The notes beneath the pieces were generated by a model. It was not told the DNA's origin. It did not search any database and saw only the letters and a program-made list of their open reading frames with translations. Position numbers and translations under genes: made by a program. Positions 29,010-37,847 of a stretch of DNA of 64,000 bases are shown one piece after another; the stretch's first letter is position 1, and each line of letters starts with the position of its first letter. This DNA comes from Cryobacterium sinapicolor (GTDB taxonomy: Bacteria > Actinomycetota > Actinomycetes > Actinomycetales > Microbacteriaceae), in contig NZ_SOGQ01000050.1 of NCBI RefSeq assembly GCF_004403465.1, positions 31,848 through 95,847 of the forward strand, in the 5' to 3' direction.

Positions 29010-31829
29010 TTACTGCTGGGAATCCGGCGACGCCGTCACGATCGGCTGGGCCGATCCGGTGGATCCGCCTGCCGTCGTCACCCGACGGCTGCGCGAACGA
29101 CCCTGTCCGGGCTGCTTGGGCTCGGGCAGGGCGTCCAGCACCGAGTCCAGCAGCTGGTCGGTGACCTGCTTGCTGACCGTGCGGCGGCTCCGCGAGGACT
29201 TCTTGACCGGGATGTCCAGGATGGCGACGGACTCGTCGTCGTCGGGCCGGACCACCTTGGACGTGGCCGGCACCTCGACCGGAGTCTGCTGCACCGGCAC
29301 CACCGGGGCCTGCGGCGTCTCCGTGACAACGGGCTCTGCGACCCGCTGGCGGGGCGTGGAGGAGGCCCTACGGCTGCGGCGTGCCGGCGGGGACGACGTC
29401 TCGGCCGCTGCCGCATCGTTCACGGCCGCCTCGATCGGGTTGGTCGGGGCGGACGACGCCTCAACGGATGCCGCCGGGGCGGCCGTCGTCGCCACGGCAG
29501 CCGAATCCGGCTGCGCCTCGGGCAGGGTGATGATCGGGATCGAGCCGGTGAGGGCGCGCGGGATGGTGCGCGCGGCGATCAGCGCGAGAGCGTTCTTGGC
29601 GTCCTCGGTGATGCCGTGGGTGCCGTTGGCGCCGTGGGTGGACCTGCCGGCGTCGACCTGCGGCGCACTCGCTGTGCCGGAGCTGCCGGAGCTGCCGGAG
29701 TTGCCTGAGTTGCCGGAGTTGCCGCCGCGGTGCCCGTTGTCCCCGCCGGAATTGTTGCCAGTCTTGTTGCGCGGGCGACGCTCCATGGCCGGCTGAGCCG
29801 TCTGGCGGTGCTTGAGCACCGGGTCGTGGTGGATGACGATGCCGCGACCGGCACAGGCTTCACAGTTTTCGCTGAACGATTCCAGCAGGCCCAGGCCCAG
29901 CTTCTTACGGGTCATCTGCACGAGTCCGAGCGAGGTGACCTCGGCGACCTGGTGCTTGGTGCGGTCCCGGCTCAGGCATTCGAGCATGCGGCGCAGCACG
30001 AGGTCACGATTGGTTTCGAGGACCATGTCGATGAAGTCGACGACGATGATGCCGCCGATGTCGCGCAGGCGGAGCTGGCGCACGATTTCTTCGGCCGCCT
30101 CGAGGTTGTTCTTCGTGACGGTCTCTTCGAGGTTTCCACCCGAGCCGACGAACTTGCCGGTGTTGACGTCGACGACGGTCATGGCCTCGGTGCGGTCGAT
30201 CACGAGGGAACCGCCGGACGGCAGCCAGACCTTGCGGTCGAGGGCCTTTTCGATCTGCTCTGAGATGCGGTACTCGTCGAAGGCGTCGACCTCGCCCTGG
30301 TAGCGCTCCACGCGCTCCACCAGGTCCGGTGCGACCTGACGCAGGTAGGCCTCGATGACCTCACGGGATTCCTCGCCCGAGATGACCATCTTCTGGAAGT
30401 CCTCGTTGAAGACATCCCGCACGATCTTGATCAGGAGGTCCGGTTCGCTGTGCAGCAGGGCTGGAGCCTGCACCGTGTCGACCTGCTTGGCGATGGATGC
30501 CCACTGCGCGGTGAGCCGGTTGACGTCGAGTGTCAGCTGCTCATCGGTGGCCCCCTCGGCCGCGGTGCGCACGATGACGCCCACGTTCTCGGGCAGAACC
30601 TCCTTGAGGATCTTCTTCAGGCGGGCCCGCTCGGTGTCGGGCAGCTTGCGGCTGATCCCGTTCATCGAGCCGTTCGGCACGTACACGAGGTAGCGCCCCG
30701 GCAGGGACACTTGACTGGTGAGGCGCGCGCCCTTGTGGCCGATCGGGTCCTTGGTGACCTGCACGAGCACCTTGTCGCCCGGCTTGAGTGCGAGCTCGAT
30801 GCGACGGGTCTGGCTGCTGTTGCCGGAGTTCCCGGCGGCGGCCTCCCAGTCGACTTCACCGGAGTAGAGCACAGCGTTGCGGCCGCGTCCGATGTCGACG
30901 AAGGCGGCTTCCATGCTCGGCAGTACGTTCTGCACCTTGCCGAGGTAGACGTTGCCGATCAGCGAGGCATCCTGGTTCTTGGCGACGTAGTGCTCGACCA
31001 GCACGCCGTCTTCCAGCACACCGATCTGGATCTTGTTGTGCTTGGCCCGCACGACCATGACCCGGTCGACGGATTCGCGCCGGGCGAGGAACTCGGCCTC
31101 GGTGATCACCGGGCGGCGACGACCGGCATCGCGGCCGTCACGGCGGCGCTGCTTCTTGGCCTCGAGGCGGGTCGATCCCTTGATGCGCTGGGGTTCGGTG
31201 ATGAGTTCGGGTTCGCGGGGCGGACGAACGCGAACGACTGTGTTCGCCGGGTCGTCGGATCCGGATCGGCTTTCGTCGCCGGTGCGGCGGCGGGCGCGAC
31301 GGCGAACGGTCGACGACTCGTCGCCCTCGTCGGCGTGGTCCTGGCGCTGGTCGGGCCGGTTGTCCTGGCGTTGGTCCTGGCGCTGGTCCTGACGGGTGTC
31401 CTGACGGGTGTCCTGACGAGTGTCCTGACGAGTGTCCTGGCGAGTGTCCTGGCGAGTGTCCTGGCGCACGGTGTCGCGCCGCACTCCGGCACGCGCCGGC
31501 AGCGGCACGATGACCGGAGCCTGGAACACCAACGAGGTGGACGGGCGGCGAACCACTTCGGCGGTCGGGGTGGGCGGCGGCGTCGGTTCCACGGCAGCGT
31601 CCTGTTCTGAGTCGGGGGTTCCACCGAACAGAGCGGCGGCTGCCTGCTCGGTCACGGCATCGTCGGTGTGGACGGGGGTTGTCAGCGGTGCTGCAACGGG
31701 CTCGCTCGTCGCCGAGGCGACAGGCACGTTCTCCGGAACAGTCACCGGGGTGGCAGCCCTGCGGGAGGTGCGGCGGGCGCCGAACAATCCCTTGCGTTTC
31801 TTGATGTTTTCGTTGTCTTCCACCATCAC
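29010..31829 (-). CDS. rne: Ribonuclease E/G
   Basis: 939 residues from GTG 31829 (ATG 31826 follows directly). Residues 1-270 are a long disordered extension with the RQDT repeat. An S1 domain follows (KIQIGVLEDGVLVEHYVAKNQDASLIGNVYLGKVQNVLPSMEAAFVD), then the DNase-I-like catalytic part (GGSLVIDRTEAMTVVDVNTGKFVG; GGIIVVDFIDMV) and the zinc-link Cys pair CEACAGRG. The C-terminal ~250 residues are Ala/Ser/Pro-rich with a GNSGNSGNSG run. This central-domain layout with both flanks disordered is typical of actinobacterial RNase E. It cuts AU-rich single-stranded RNA in mRNA decay and rRNA processing. Confidence 0.95.
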   Translation of the reverse strand: MMVEDNENIKKRKGLFGARRTSRRAATPVTVPENVPVASATSEPVAAPLTTPVHTDDAVTEQAAAALFGGTPDSEQDAAVEPTPPPTPTAEVVRRPSTSLVFQAPVIVPLPARAGVRRDTVRQDTRQDTRQDTRQDTRQDTRQDTRQDQRQDQRQDNRPDQRQDHADEGDESSTVRRRARRRTGDESRSGSDDPANTVVRVRPPREPELITEPQRIKGSTRLEAKKQRRRDGRDAGRRRPVITEAEFLARRESVDRVMVVRAKHNKIQIGVLEDGVLVEHYVAKNQDASLIGNVYLGKVQNVLPSMEAAFVDIGRGRNAVLYSGEVDWEAAAGNSGNSSQTRRIELALKPGDKVLVQVTKDPIGHKGARLTSQVSLPGRYLVYVPNGSMNGISRKLPDTERARLKKILKEVLPENVGVIVRTAAEGATDEQLTLDVNRLTAQWASIAKQVDTVQAPALLHSEPDLLIKIVRDVFNEDFQKMVISGEESREVIEAYLRQVAPDLVERVERYQGEVDAFDEYRISEQIEKALDRKVWLPSGGSLVIDRTEAMTVVDVNTGKFVGSGGNLEETVTKNNLEAAEEIVRQLRLRDIGGIIVVDFIDMVLETNRDLVLRRMLECLSRDRTKHQVAEVTSLGLVQMTRKKLGLGLLESFSENCEACAGRGIVIHHDPVLKHRQTAQPAMERRPRNKTGNNSGGDNGHRGGNSGNSGNSGSSGSSGTASAPQVDAGRSTHGANGTHGITEDAKNALALIAARTIPRALTGSIPIITLPEAQPDSAAVATTAAPAASVEASSAPTNPIEAAVNDAAAAETSSPPARRSRRASSTPRQRVAEPVVTETPQAPVVPVQQTPVEVPATSKVVRPDDDESVAILDIPVKKSSRSRRTVSKQVTDQLLDSVLDALPEPKQPGQGRSRSRRVTTAGGSTGSAQPIVTASPDSQQ
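31335..31466 (-). repeat. 12-bp in-frame repeats encoding RQD(T/Q/N/H)
   Basis: Residues 122-165 of RNase E are eleven tetrapeptides: RQDT six times, then RQDQ, RQDQ, RQDN, RPDQ, RQDH. The six identical units are nearly identical DNA, suggesting recent slippage. The 12-bp unit keeps frame. Confidence 0.85.
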
Positions 31830-32105
31830 TGGTGCGCTCCTTGACCGGTTTGGGCGACCGCGCCACCCATCCGGCTACTCTCTCGTGCGAGGATCACGCT
31901 TGCGCGAAACCCTCGGGAATCCTCATCGTTCGCAACCGGCTCTTGGCTCTGGCTGCTAATACCTTTGGTCGTGGGACCAATGAATCTGGGCTTTTACGGC
32001 CCATAAAGACTTCTTTGGCGTCAACTTAAGCGCGGCTCAAGCAACTGTTTCGATTATCGCATGCATTCTCAGGAACACGCGCGAGGCACATGACATAATC
32101 CGGGG

Positions 32106-32705
32106 GTGTCCTTCACCCCGCCCGTCAAGCGCCCCGTCGGGCTCGCCATCTTCTTCATCGTCGGTGGTTTGATCGCCCTCACCGCGGCCTTTCTGCTGAC
32201 CATCGATAAGTTCGCCATTCTCGAGGACCCGCAGGCGCAGCTGTCCTGCAACTTCAGCGTGCTGGTGGGCTGCAGCACCAACCTGGGGTCGTGGCAGGGC
32301 GCCATTCTCGGGTTCCCCAACCCGGTGATCGGCCTGATGGCCTGGCCGGTCGTCATCACGACGGGTGCCGCGATCCTAGCCGGAGCACGCTTCGCCCGCT
32401 GGTTCTGGATCGGGCTGAACGTCGGCGTCACCGGCGCCCTCGCCTTTGTGATCTGGCTGATGGCGCAGAGCTTCTTTGTGCTCGACGTGCTCTGCCCGTG
32501 GTGCATGGTGACCTGGACGATCACGATCCCGATGTTCCTGGCAGTGACGCTGCACAACCTCACGGTCGGCAACCTCCCCGCGGGGCCGCGGGTGCGACGC
32601 GCCGCATCCGTCGCCTACTCCTGGATAGCCGTGATCACGATCGTCTGCTACCTGATCGCCGCCGTCATCGCCCAGGTTGAGATGGACTTCCTGAACCGCC
32701 TGTAG
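32106..32705 (+). CDS. Vitamin K epoxide reductase (VKOR) family membrane protein
   Basis: 199 residues from GTG 32106. Four to five membrane helices carry the redox pairs of VKOR: loop cysteines Cys48 and Cys56 (LSCNFSVLVGCS) and the active-site CPWC (Cys130, Cys133). The conserved loop Ser/Trp (GSWQG) and Asn-Pro segment FPNPVIGLMAWP are present. Bacterial VKOR reoxidises the extracytoplasmic thiol oxidase DsbA, using quinone, to form protein disulfides. No thioredoxin-like domain is fused. The 276 bp between it and divergent rne hold both promoters; nothing else was recognised there. Confidence 0.92.
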   Translation: MSFTPPVKRPVGLAIFFIVGGLIALTAAFLLTIDKFAILEDPQAQLSCNFSVLVGCSTNLGSWQGAILGFPNPVIGLMAWPVVITTGAAILAGARFARWFWIGLNVGVTGALAFVIWLMAQSFFVLDVLCPWCMVTWTITIPMFLAVTLHNLTVGNLPAGPRVRRAASVAYSWIAVITIVCYLIAAVIAQVEMDFLNRL

Positions 32706-32826
32706 TGGCGGGCGCTGGTCGAGCCGCGATGGTCGGGCAGCGCTGGTGCTCGAGCCGCGCTGGTCGAGGCGCCCCGGTGTTCGAGCCGCGCTGGTCGAGG
32801 CTCGCTGGTCGAGCCGGTCGAGACCC
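32706..32826. repeat. Cluster of TGGTCGAG-type repeats
   Basis: Just after the VKOR stop, variants of GCTGGTCGAGCCGCG recur at least five times over about 120 bp, ending in a 21-bp copy at 32806-32826 (TGGTCGAGCC...GAGACCC). A near-inverse copy lies at 34491-34511. The rest of the gap to 33092 holds no gene I can support; it contains a DnaA-box-like site at 33052-33060. Confidence 0.65.
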
Positions 32827-33051
32827 GGCGATCCGATCTCCGGAGGTTCGCCCGCGGCATCCGTCGCGATCGACGTCAGTAACTGAGGGGATTCTCGCGA
32901 TGCGCCGCCCACCCCGGCGCCAACTCCGGCGTGTCCCGAAAATCTCCTCATTCACGTGACGACGGACTTGGGCTGGGCGCCCCTAGCGGATGCCCGCACC
33001 GGGCCCCGGAGCGCTGGCCTCTACTCCTCCACAATGTGGGTTTTGATCAGG

Positions 33052-33060
33052 TTATCCACA
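33052..33060 (+). promoter_or_regulatory. Perfect DnaA-box sequence upstream of the HNH gene
   Basis: TTATCCACA occurs once, 33 bp before the proposed start of the DUF222/HNH gene. One isolated box is not an origin; it may be chance or a DnaA-responsive promoter element. Confidence 0.35.
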
Positions 33061-33092
33061 GGGCGCGGACGGACACAGTTCTGAGGCTCGGA

Positions 33093-34466
33093 ATGTCAGT
33101 GGTCACCCGTAACGTGTGTCTCATGAAGCCTTCCGACAGTGAACAGCTAGAACACCTGGGTAGTCATTTCGATGCGATCCGGGAGACGCAGGCGGAGTCC
33201 GCCCGGGTCGACGCCCGCCGGGCCGAACAGGTCGATCAGGCCCGCCGGTTCGCCGAAGCCCTGGCCCGGAGCGCGGCCCAGGCAGCCAACGACAAGGCCA
33301 GGGAGGCACCCACGGCACTGACCAGTGTCGCGGTCGGGGTGCCCCGGGCCCGGTGGGACGCTGCCATGGTCGCCGAGAGGGAGTTCGTGTCCGAGCTGGC
33401 CTGCACGCTGCGGCTGCCGGTGCGGTCGACCGAGACCCTGATCGCCGAAAGCCGCACCCTGATGAATGAGCTGCCCGCCACCCGGGCCGCGCTGCAAGAC
33501 GGGTCGATCACGTACCGGCACGCGCAGGCGATCATGGACCAGGCCTGGTCCCTCCCCACAGAGGCACTGGCCGGTTTCGAAGAGGCCCTGTTGAAATCCG
33601 CTCCGCACCTGACCGTGGCCAACCTGAGGTATAGGGCCCGGATCATGCGGGAACGACTGCACCCGGAGTCGATCACAGCCCGGCACCAGAAATCGGTGGC
33701 CGACCGCAAGGTGATTTTCGAGCCCGAGGCCGACGGGATGGCCTCGCTGCATTGGTTCGATTCGGCGGAGAAGGTGAAGGCCGGGTACGACCGGCTCACG
33801 GTGGTGGGGATGAGCCTGCAGGGCCCCGATGAGGGCCGAACGCTCACACAGTTGCGGGCGGACGTGTTCGACGACCTCATCCTCAACGGGGTCACCGCGA
33901 CAGGGGTCGGCAAGGGAATCCGCGGCTCGGTGCACGTGACCGTGCCGGTGATGACGCTGCTCGGCCACTCCGAAGAACCCGGGCACCTCGAGGGATACGG
34001 GCCGATCGACCCGGACACCGCCCGCGAGATCGCGGCCCGAGCGCCCAGCTTCATCCGGATCCTGACCCACCCCGAGACTGAAGCGGTGCTCTCGGTCGGG
34101 CGCACCCGATATAAGGTGCCGAAAGAACTGCGACAATACCTGCAGGTGCGGGACGAGACCTGTCGGTACCCCGGGTGCCGCCGGGCCGCAACACAGTGCG
34201 AAATCGACCACACCCTCGACTGGCAGTTCGGCGGGCTGACGGAGCACGACAACCTCGCGCATCTGTGTCCGGCCGACCATGCGCTGAAGTCGGAGACCCG
34301 ATGGACCTACGTGCACCTCCCGGACGGCACCCTGAAGTGGACCTCGCCGACCGGGCGCACGTTCATCAGCGAGCCGGCCACGATGATCCGTGCATCGAGG
34401 CGCACGCCGGCGAAGGCGGTAAAGCCGATGCGGCCGGGTGATTCGGGGGAACCGGCGCCGTTCTGA
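33093..34466 (+). CDS. DUF222 / HNH endonuclease (13E12-repeat type) protein
   Basis: About 457 residues from ATG 33093; ATG 33123 is an alternative and neither has a strong site. Residues about 30-340 are the DUF222 domain (RSTETLIAESRTLMNELPATRAALQDGSITYRHAQAIMDQ; GMASLHWFDSAEKVKAGYDRL). The C-terminus is an HNH nuclease: CRYPGCRRAATQCEIDHTLDW, then HLCPADHALKSETRW, with zinc-type CxxxxC and catalytic DH. These genes are multicopy in actinobacteria and linked to the REP13E12 elements of mycobacteria. Function is not established. The gene lies inside inverted 21-bp repeats (32806-32826 and 34491-34511). Confidence 0.88.
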   Translation: MSVVTRNVCLMKPSDSEQLEHLGSHFDAIRETQAESARVDARRAEQVDQARRFAEALARSAAQAANDKAREAPTALTSVAVGVPRARWDAAMVAEREFVSELACTLRLPVRSTETLIAESRTLMNELPATRAALQDGSITYRHAQAIMDQAWSLPTEALAGFEEALLKSAPHLTVANLRYRARIMRERLHPESITARHQKSVADRKVIFEPEADGMASLHWFDSAEKVKAGYDRLTVVGMSLQGPDEGRTLTQLRADVFDDLILNGVTATGVGKGIRGSVHVTVPVMTLLGHSEEPGHLEGYGPIDPDTAREIAARAPSFIRILTHPETEAVLSVGRTRYKVPKELRQYLQVRDETCRYPGCRRAATQCEIDHTLDWQFGGLTEHDNLAHLCPADHALKSETRWTYVHLPDGTLKWTSPTGRTFISEPATMIRASRRTPAKAVKPMRPGDSGEPAPF

Positions 34467-34490
34467 GCGCGTTGTGACGGCACGTCGGTG

Positions 34491-34511
34491 GGGTTTCGAC
34501 GGGCTCGACCA
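34491..34511. repeat. Right inverted copy of the 21-bp repeat flanking the HNH gene
   Basis: The reverse complement matches 32806-32826 at 19 of 21 positions (core TGGTCGAGCC-GTCGA-ACCC). The two copies enclose 1.7 kb containing the repeat cluster end and the DUF222/HNH gene. Confidence 0.6.
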
Positions 34512-34520
34512 CCGGGTGGC

Positions 34521-35477
34521 TCAGCGGGTGGTGACGGTTCCGCCGAGGGACGCAACGGCGCGAACCAGCCGAGGGCCCGCGGCGAACCAGGCCACAAGCA
34601 TCACGACCAGAGAGGCCGCGAAGATCCAGAAGCCGGTCCAGCCGTCGTCGCTCTGGGCGGCATACATATGGTTCAGGTTGCGGAGGGCGCCGGTGGCGAA
34701 CACCAGCGTGACGTGGATCACGATGAAAGCGAGGAAGAAGACCATCACGCCCACGTGCACGGCCCTGGTCGGTCTCAGCGGGATCAGTGCGCCGAGTCGA
34801 CGCGACGTGCAGAGCGGTGACAGACGGATGCCCGTGGCCAGGGCGAGCGGCGCGGCCACGAACACGATGCTGAAGTAGCTCAGGGTCTGAAGGGCGTTGT
34901 AGTTCACCCAGCCGTCGGTCACCGGCCAGTCCAGCGAGGCGTATTGGAGGGCGGCCGAGAGCGCGTTCGGGATGATGTCCCAGCTGACCGGGACGATGCG
35001 CACCCACTGGCCGGTGGCGAAGAGCAGCACGTAGAAGACGACTCCGTTGAGCACCCACAGGGCGTCGACCGTGAGGTGCAGCCAGACGTTGATGCCCATC
35101 CGGCGTGGGGCACGCCTGGTGCGGAGAAGGCCGGTGTTGCGCCGGGTCCAGAACATGCTCGGTCGCCCTGCCGAGCGGATCTGCCACCCTGACCGCACGA
35201 TGAAGAGCAGGAAGAAGACGTTCAGGCCGTGCTGCCAGGCCAGCCATGCCGGGAAGCCGACGGGGGCCCAGACCGGCAGCGGCGAGGCACCCGGGAAGTC
35301 GACCAGGAACGCCTGCGTCGCGGGCAAGGCACGGATGCCCCGGGCAGCGAGCACGACGGCGGCCAGCAGGACGATCGCCAGTGGGATGGCCCACCAGAGC
35401 TTGGTCCAGGGGCCCAGCTTGGTCCAGGGGCTCCGGGCATACGGCATGGGTTGAGGCTTTCTAGTCAGTCGGAACAC
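34521..35477 (-). CDS. Cytochrome b/b561-like membrane protein
   Basis: 318 residues (GTG 35477; ATG 35447 is an alternative; neither has a clear site). About five membrane helices. Histidines suited to heme binding lie in helices and at their ends: WLAWQHGLNVFFLLFIVRSGWQI, INVWLHLTVDALWV, AVHVGVMVFFLAFIVIHVTLVF and NLNHMYAA. The pattern is that of the formate-dehydrogenase gamma/Ni-Fe-hydrogenase cytochrome b superfamily, which passes electrons to quinone. No catalytic oxidoreductase subunit lies beside it, so its partner is unknown. An internal WTKLGPWTKL duplication sits at the N-terminus. Confidence 0.75.
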   Translation of the reverse strand: MFRLTRKPQPMPYARSPWTKLGPWTKLWWAIPLAIVLLAAVVLAARGIRALPATQAFLVDFPGASPLPVWAPVGFPAWLAWQHGLNVFFLLFIVRSGWQIRSAGRPSMFWTRRNTGLLRTRRAPRRMGINVWLHLTVDALWVLNGVVFYVLLFATGQWVRIVPVSWDIIPNALSAALQYASLDWPVTDGWVNYNALQTLSYFSIVFVAAPLALATGIRLSPLCTSRRLGALIPLRPTRAVHVGVMVFFLAFIVIHVTLVFATGALRNLNHMYAAQSDDGWTGFWIFAASLVVMLVAWFAAGPRLVRAVASLGGTVTTR

Positions 35478-35506
35478 AGACGATGTCAGCGCCCGCTAAT
35501 GAGCGG

Positions 35507-35929
35507 TCAGGCGAACCAGAGGGCGAGTTCGCGGTCGGCCGACTCGGGCGAGTCGGAGCCGTGCACGAGGTTTTGCTGCACCTTGGTGCCCCAGTCGCGA
35601 CCGAAGTCACCACGGATGGTTCCGGGAGCGGCGGTGGTCGGATCGGTGGTGCCGGCCAGAGAGCGGAACCCCTCGATCACACGTTCGCCGGCGATGCGCA
35701 GCACGAAGATCGGCCCACTTTCCATGAACTCGACGAGAGGTTCGAAGAACGGCTTGCCCTGGTGCTCGGCATAGTGCTCGGCCAGGAGGGACCGGTCGGC
35801 CTGTACGAGCTTCGCGTCGACGAGGGAGTACCCCTTCTGCTCGATGCGGCGCAGGATCTCACCGGAGAGATTGCGGGCAACGCCATCCGGCTTGACCAAT
35901 ACAAGGGTTTCCTGGACCTGGGTGCTCAT
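35507..35929 (-). CDS. ndk: Nucleoside diphosphate kinase
   Basis: 140 residues from ATG 35929, overlapping the stop of the DUF4233 gene (ATGA). Motifs are complete: TLVLVKPDGVARN with Lys13, RGDFG, and the phospho-accepting His123 in NLVHGSDSPESA. It balances NTP and dNTP pools by moving the gamma-phosphate. Third in the folC-DUF4233-ndk set, which is standard for actinobacteria. Confidence 0.97.
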   Translation of the reverse strand: MSTQVQETLVLVKPDGVARNLSGEILRRIEQKGYSLVDAKLVQADRSLLAEHYAEHQGKPFFEPLVEFMESGPIFVLRIAGERVIEGFRSLAGTTDPTTAAPGTIRGDFGRDWGTKVQQNLVHGSDSPESADRELALWFA

Positions 35930-36303
35930 GATTTCTCTTTCTCGATGCTGTCGTTGTCGGGGAAGTTCTGGTTCTGGTTGTCGATCCGGGAGCCGGCGAT
36001 CATGCAGTACGCCCACATGGCGGCGAACATGCCGCCGACGAAGAACATGGCCGGGTTGAGGAAGCCGGCGGCGACCATGATCAGCTGGAGGACCCAGCCT
36101 GCGACATAGGCCCATTCGAAACGGAGCAGGGCGAGCACGGCCACCATGGCCAGGCCCAGCGCTGCTCCCCCACCCAGGGCGAGCCAGGGTGGCAGCGCCT
36201 GCAGGCCGAAGATCACCAGGGCGGCGAGGGCCACCACGATGACCTCGAAGCCGAGCACGATGGTCGCGAGGGTGCGCTTGACCGAGCGCGGTGCGGGCGT
36301 CAT
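35926..36303 (-). CDS. DUF4233 membrane protein
   Basis: 125 residues from ATG 36303 (overlapping the folC stop). Four membrane helices fill residues 10-100 (VKRTLATIVLGFEVIVVALAALVIFG; WLALGGGAALGLAMVAVLALL; AYVAGWVLQLIMVAAGF; AMFFVGGMFAAMWAYCM). The tail is polar (NQNQNFPDNDSIEKEKS). DUF4233 proteins lie between folC and ndk in many actinobacteria; function unknown. Confidence 0.88.
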   Translation of the reverse strand: MTPAPRSVKRTLATIVLGFEVIVVALAALVIFGLQALPPWLALGGGAALGLAMVAVLALLRFEWAYVAGWVLQLIMVAAGFLNPAMFFVGGMFAAMWAYCMIAGSRIDNQNQNFPDNDSIEKEKS

Positions 36304-37847
36304 TTCGCCAGCCATTCCCGGGCGTCGGCCAGGATGATGGCTTCGCCGACGAGGGTGATCGAACCGGTCACGATCACGGCCCGCTTCGGCGACTCGAGTG
36401 CCCAGTCCCGGGCGGAATCGATTGCCTGCGCGACGTCGTCGAACCGGATGGTGGTCTCCTCGCTGCCGACGCCGGCGACCAGGTCGGCGAGGTCGTCCAC
36501 GCCGATCGCGCGCTCGGATTGCGACTGCGTGACATGGAACCGAACCACCTGGGGGGCCAGGGCGGCGATGATGCCGGTCGCGTCCTTGTCGGCGAGGATG
36601 CCCACCACGGCCACGATCTCGTCGAAGTCGAAGTAGTCGGCCAGCGCCGTGCTGAGGGCGGCGGCGCCGTGGGGATTGTGCGCGGCATCCACCAGCACGG
36701 TCGGTGCGATGCCGACCAACTGCAGGCGTCCGGGCGAGGTGACCTGCGCGAGGCCCTCCTCGACCAGGTCGTGGGAGAGCGCCGTGGTGCCGGCCCCGAG
36801 GAAGGACTCGACGGCGGCTATCGCGACGGCCGCGTTCTGGGCCTGGTGCGTGCCGTACAACGGCAGGAACAGGTCGGAGTAGATGCCGGCGAGGCCGCGC
36901 ACCGAGATGAGCTGGCCGCCCACGGCCACCTGGCTGCTGAGCAGCGCGAATTCCTCGCCCTCACCGGCGAGGGTCGACTCGGTGAGCTCGACGGCGCGTT
37001 CGAGTTCCGCCTGCGCGGCCTCGTCCTGCCGGGCCGAGACCACAGCGGCGGACGGTTTGATGATGCCGGCTTTGGTGCGCGCGATCTCGGCGATGGTGTC
37101 GCCGAGACGCAGGGTGTGGTCGAGGGCGATGGGCGTGAACACGGCCACCTGACCGTCGGCGACGTTGGTGGAGTCCCACTCGCCGCCCATGCCGACCTCG
37201 ATCACGGCGACGTCGACGGGGGCGTCGGCGAAGCAGGCGTAGGCCAGCACGGTGAGCGCCTCGAAGAAGGTGAGCGCATCGTCGCCGGCGGCGGCGAGCT
37301 CCGCGTCGACCATGGCCAGGAAGGGTTGGATGTCGGCCCAGTTCGCGGCCAGGGCCTCATCGGTGATCGACTCGCCGTCGATCACGATGCGCTCGTTCAG
37401 CCGCACCAGGTGCGGGCTGGTCATCAGCCCCGTGCGCAGCCCGTAGGCGCGCACGATGCTCTCGGTGATCCGGCTCGTGCTGGTCTTGCCGTTGGTGCCG
37501 GTGATGTGGATGACCGGGTACACCGTCTGCGGGTCACCCAGCAGCTCCAGCGCCCGACGGGTCGGGGCCAACCGCGGCTTCGGCGCCCCCTCGCCCACCC
37601 GGGAGAGGAGTGCGGCGAAGACGGCATCCCCGGCCTCGCGACCGGCATCGGCAGGCTGACGCGACTTCTTCGACTCGGGCTTCTTGGAGTCGGGCTTCTT
37701 CGACTCGGGCTTCTTCGACTCGGGCTTTTTGGACTCGGGCTTCTTCGACTCAGGCTTCTTCGACTCGGGCTTCTTGGAGTCTGGCTTCTTCGACTCGGGC
37801 TTCTTGGAGTCTGGCTTCTTCGACTCGGGCTTCTTCGATTCAGACAT
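36300..37847 (-). CDS. folC: Folylpolyglutamate/dihydrofolate synthase with a lysine-rich repeat extension
   Basis: 515 residues from ATG 37847, 8 bp inside the ileS end. Residues 4-61 are eleven SKKP(E/D) units plus SKK. The Mur-ligase-like enzyme follows: P-loop [13 protein letters not shown] (near 119), [50 protein letters not shown] and [12 protein letters not shown]. It adds glutamate to folates and may also make dihydrofolate. The catalytic body looks intact; the repeat extension is not part of the usual family and is strongly basic. Confidence 0.93.
   Translation of the reverse strand: MSESKKPESKKPDSKKPESKKPDSKKPESKKPESKKPESKKPESKKPESKKPDSKKPESKKSRQPADAGREAGDAVFAALLSRVGEGAPKPRLAPTRRALELLGDPQTVYPVIHITGTNGKTSTSRITESIVRAYGLRTGLMTSPHLVRLNERIVIDGESITDEALAANWADIQPFLAMVDAELAAAGDDALTFFEALTVLAYACFADAPVDVAVIEVGMGGEWDSTNVADGQVAVFTPIALDHTLRLGDTIAEIARTKAGIIKPSAAVVSARQDEAAQAELERAVELTESTLAGEGEEFALLSSQVAVGGQLISVRGLAGIYSDLFLPLYGTHQAQNAAVAIAAVESFLGAGTTALSHDLVEEGLAQVTSPGRLQLVGIAPTVLVDAAHNPHGAAALSTALADYFDFDEIVAVVGILADKDATGIIAALAPQVVRFHVTQSQSERAIGVDDLADLVAGVGSEETTIRFDDVAQAIDSARDWALESPKRAVIVTGSITLVGEAIILADAREWLAK
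37665..37838 (-). repeat. 15-bp tandem repeats at the 5' end of folC
   Basis: Eleven full 15-bp units plus a partial one encode SKKPE (eight) or SKKPD (three). On the plus strand the unit is GACTCGGGCTTCTTC. Near-identity of the DNA suggests recent expansion. Confidence 0.9.

Noticed and set aside
31335..31466. CRISPR-like array
   Set aside because: The short 12-bp units are contiguous with no spacers and encode RQDT in frame within rne. No cas genes in the window.
33052..33060. Replication origin
   Set aside because: A single DnaA box with no AT-rich region and no dnaA/dnaN neighbours.
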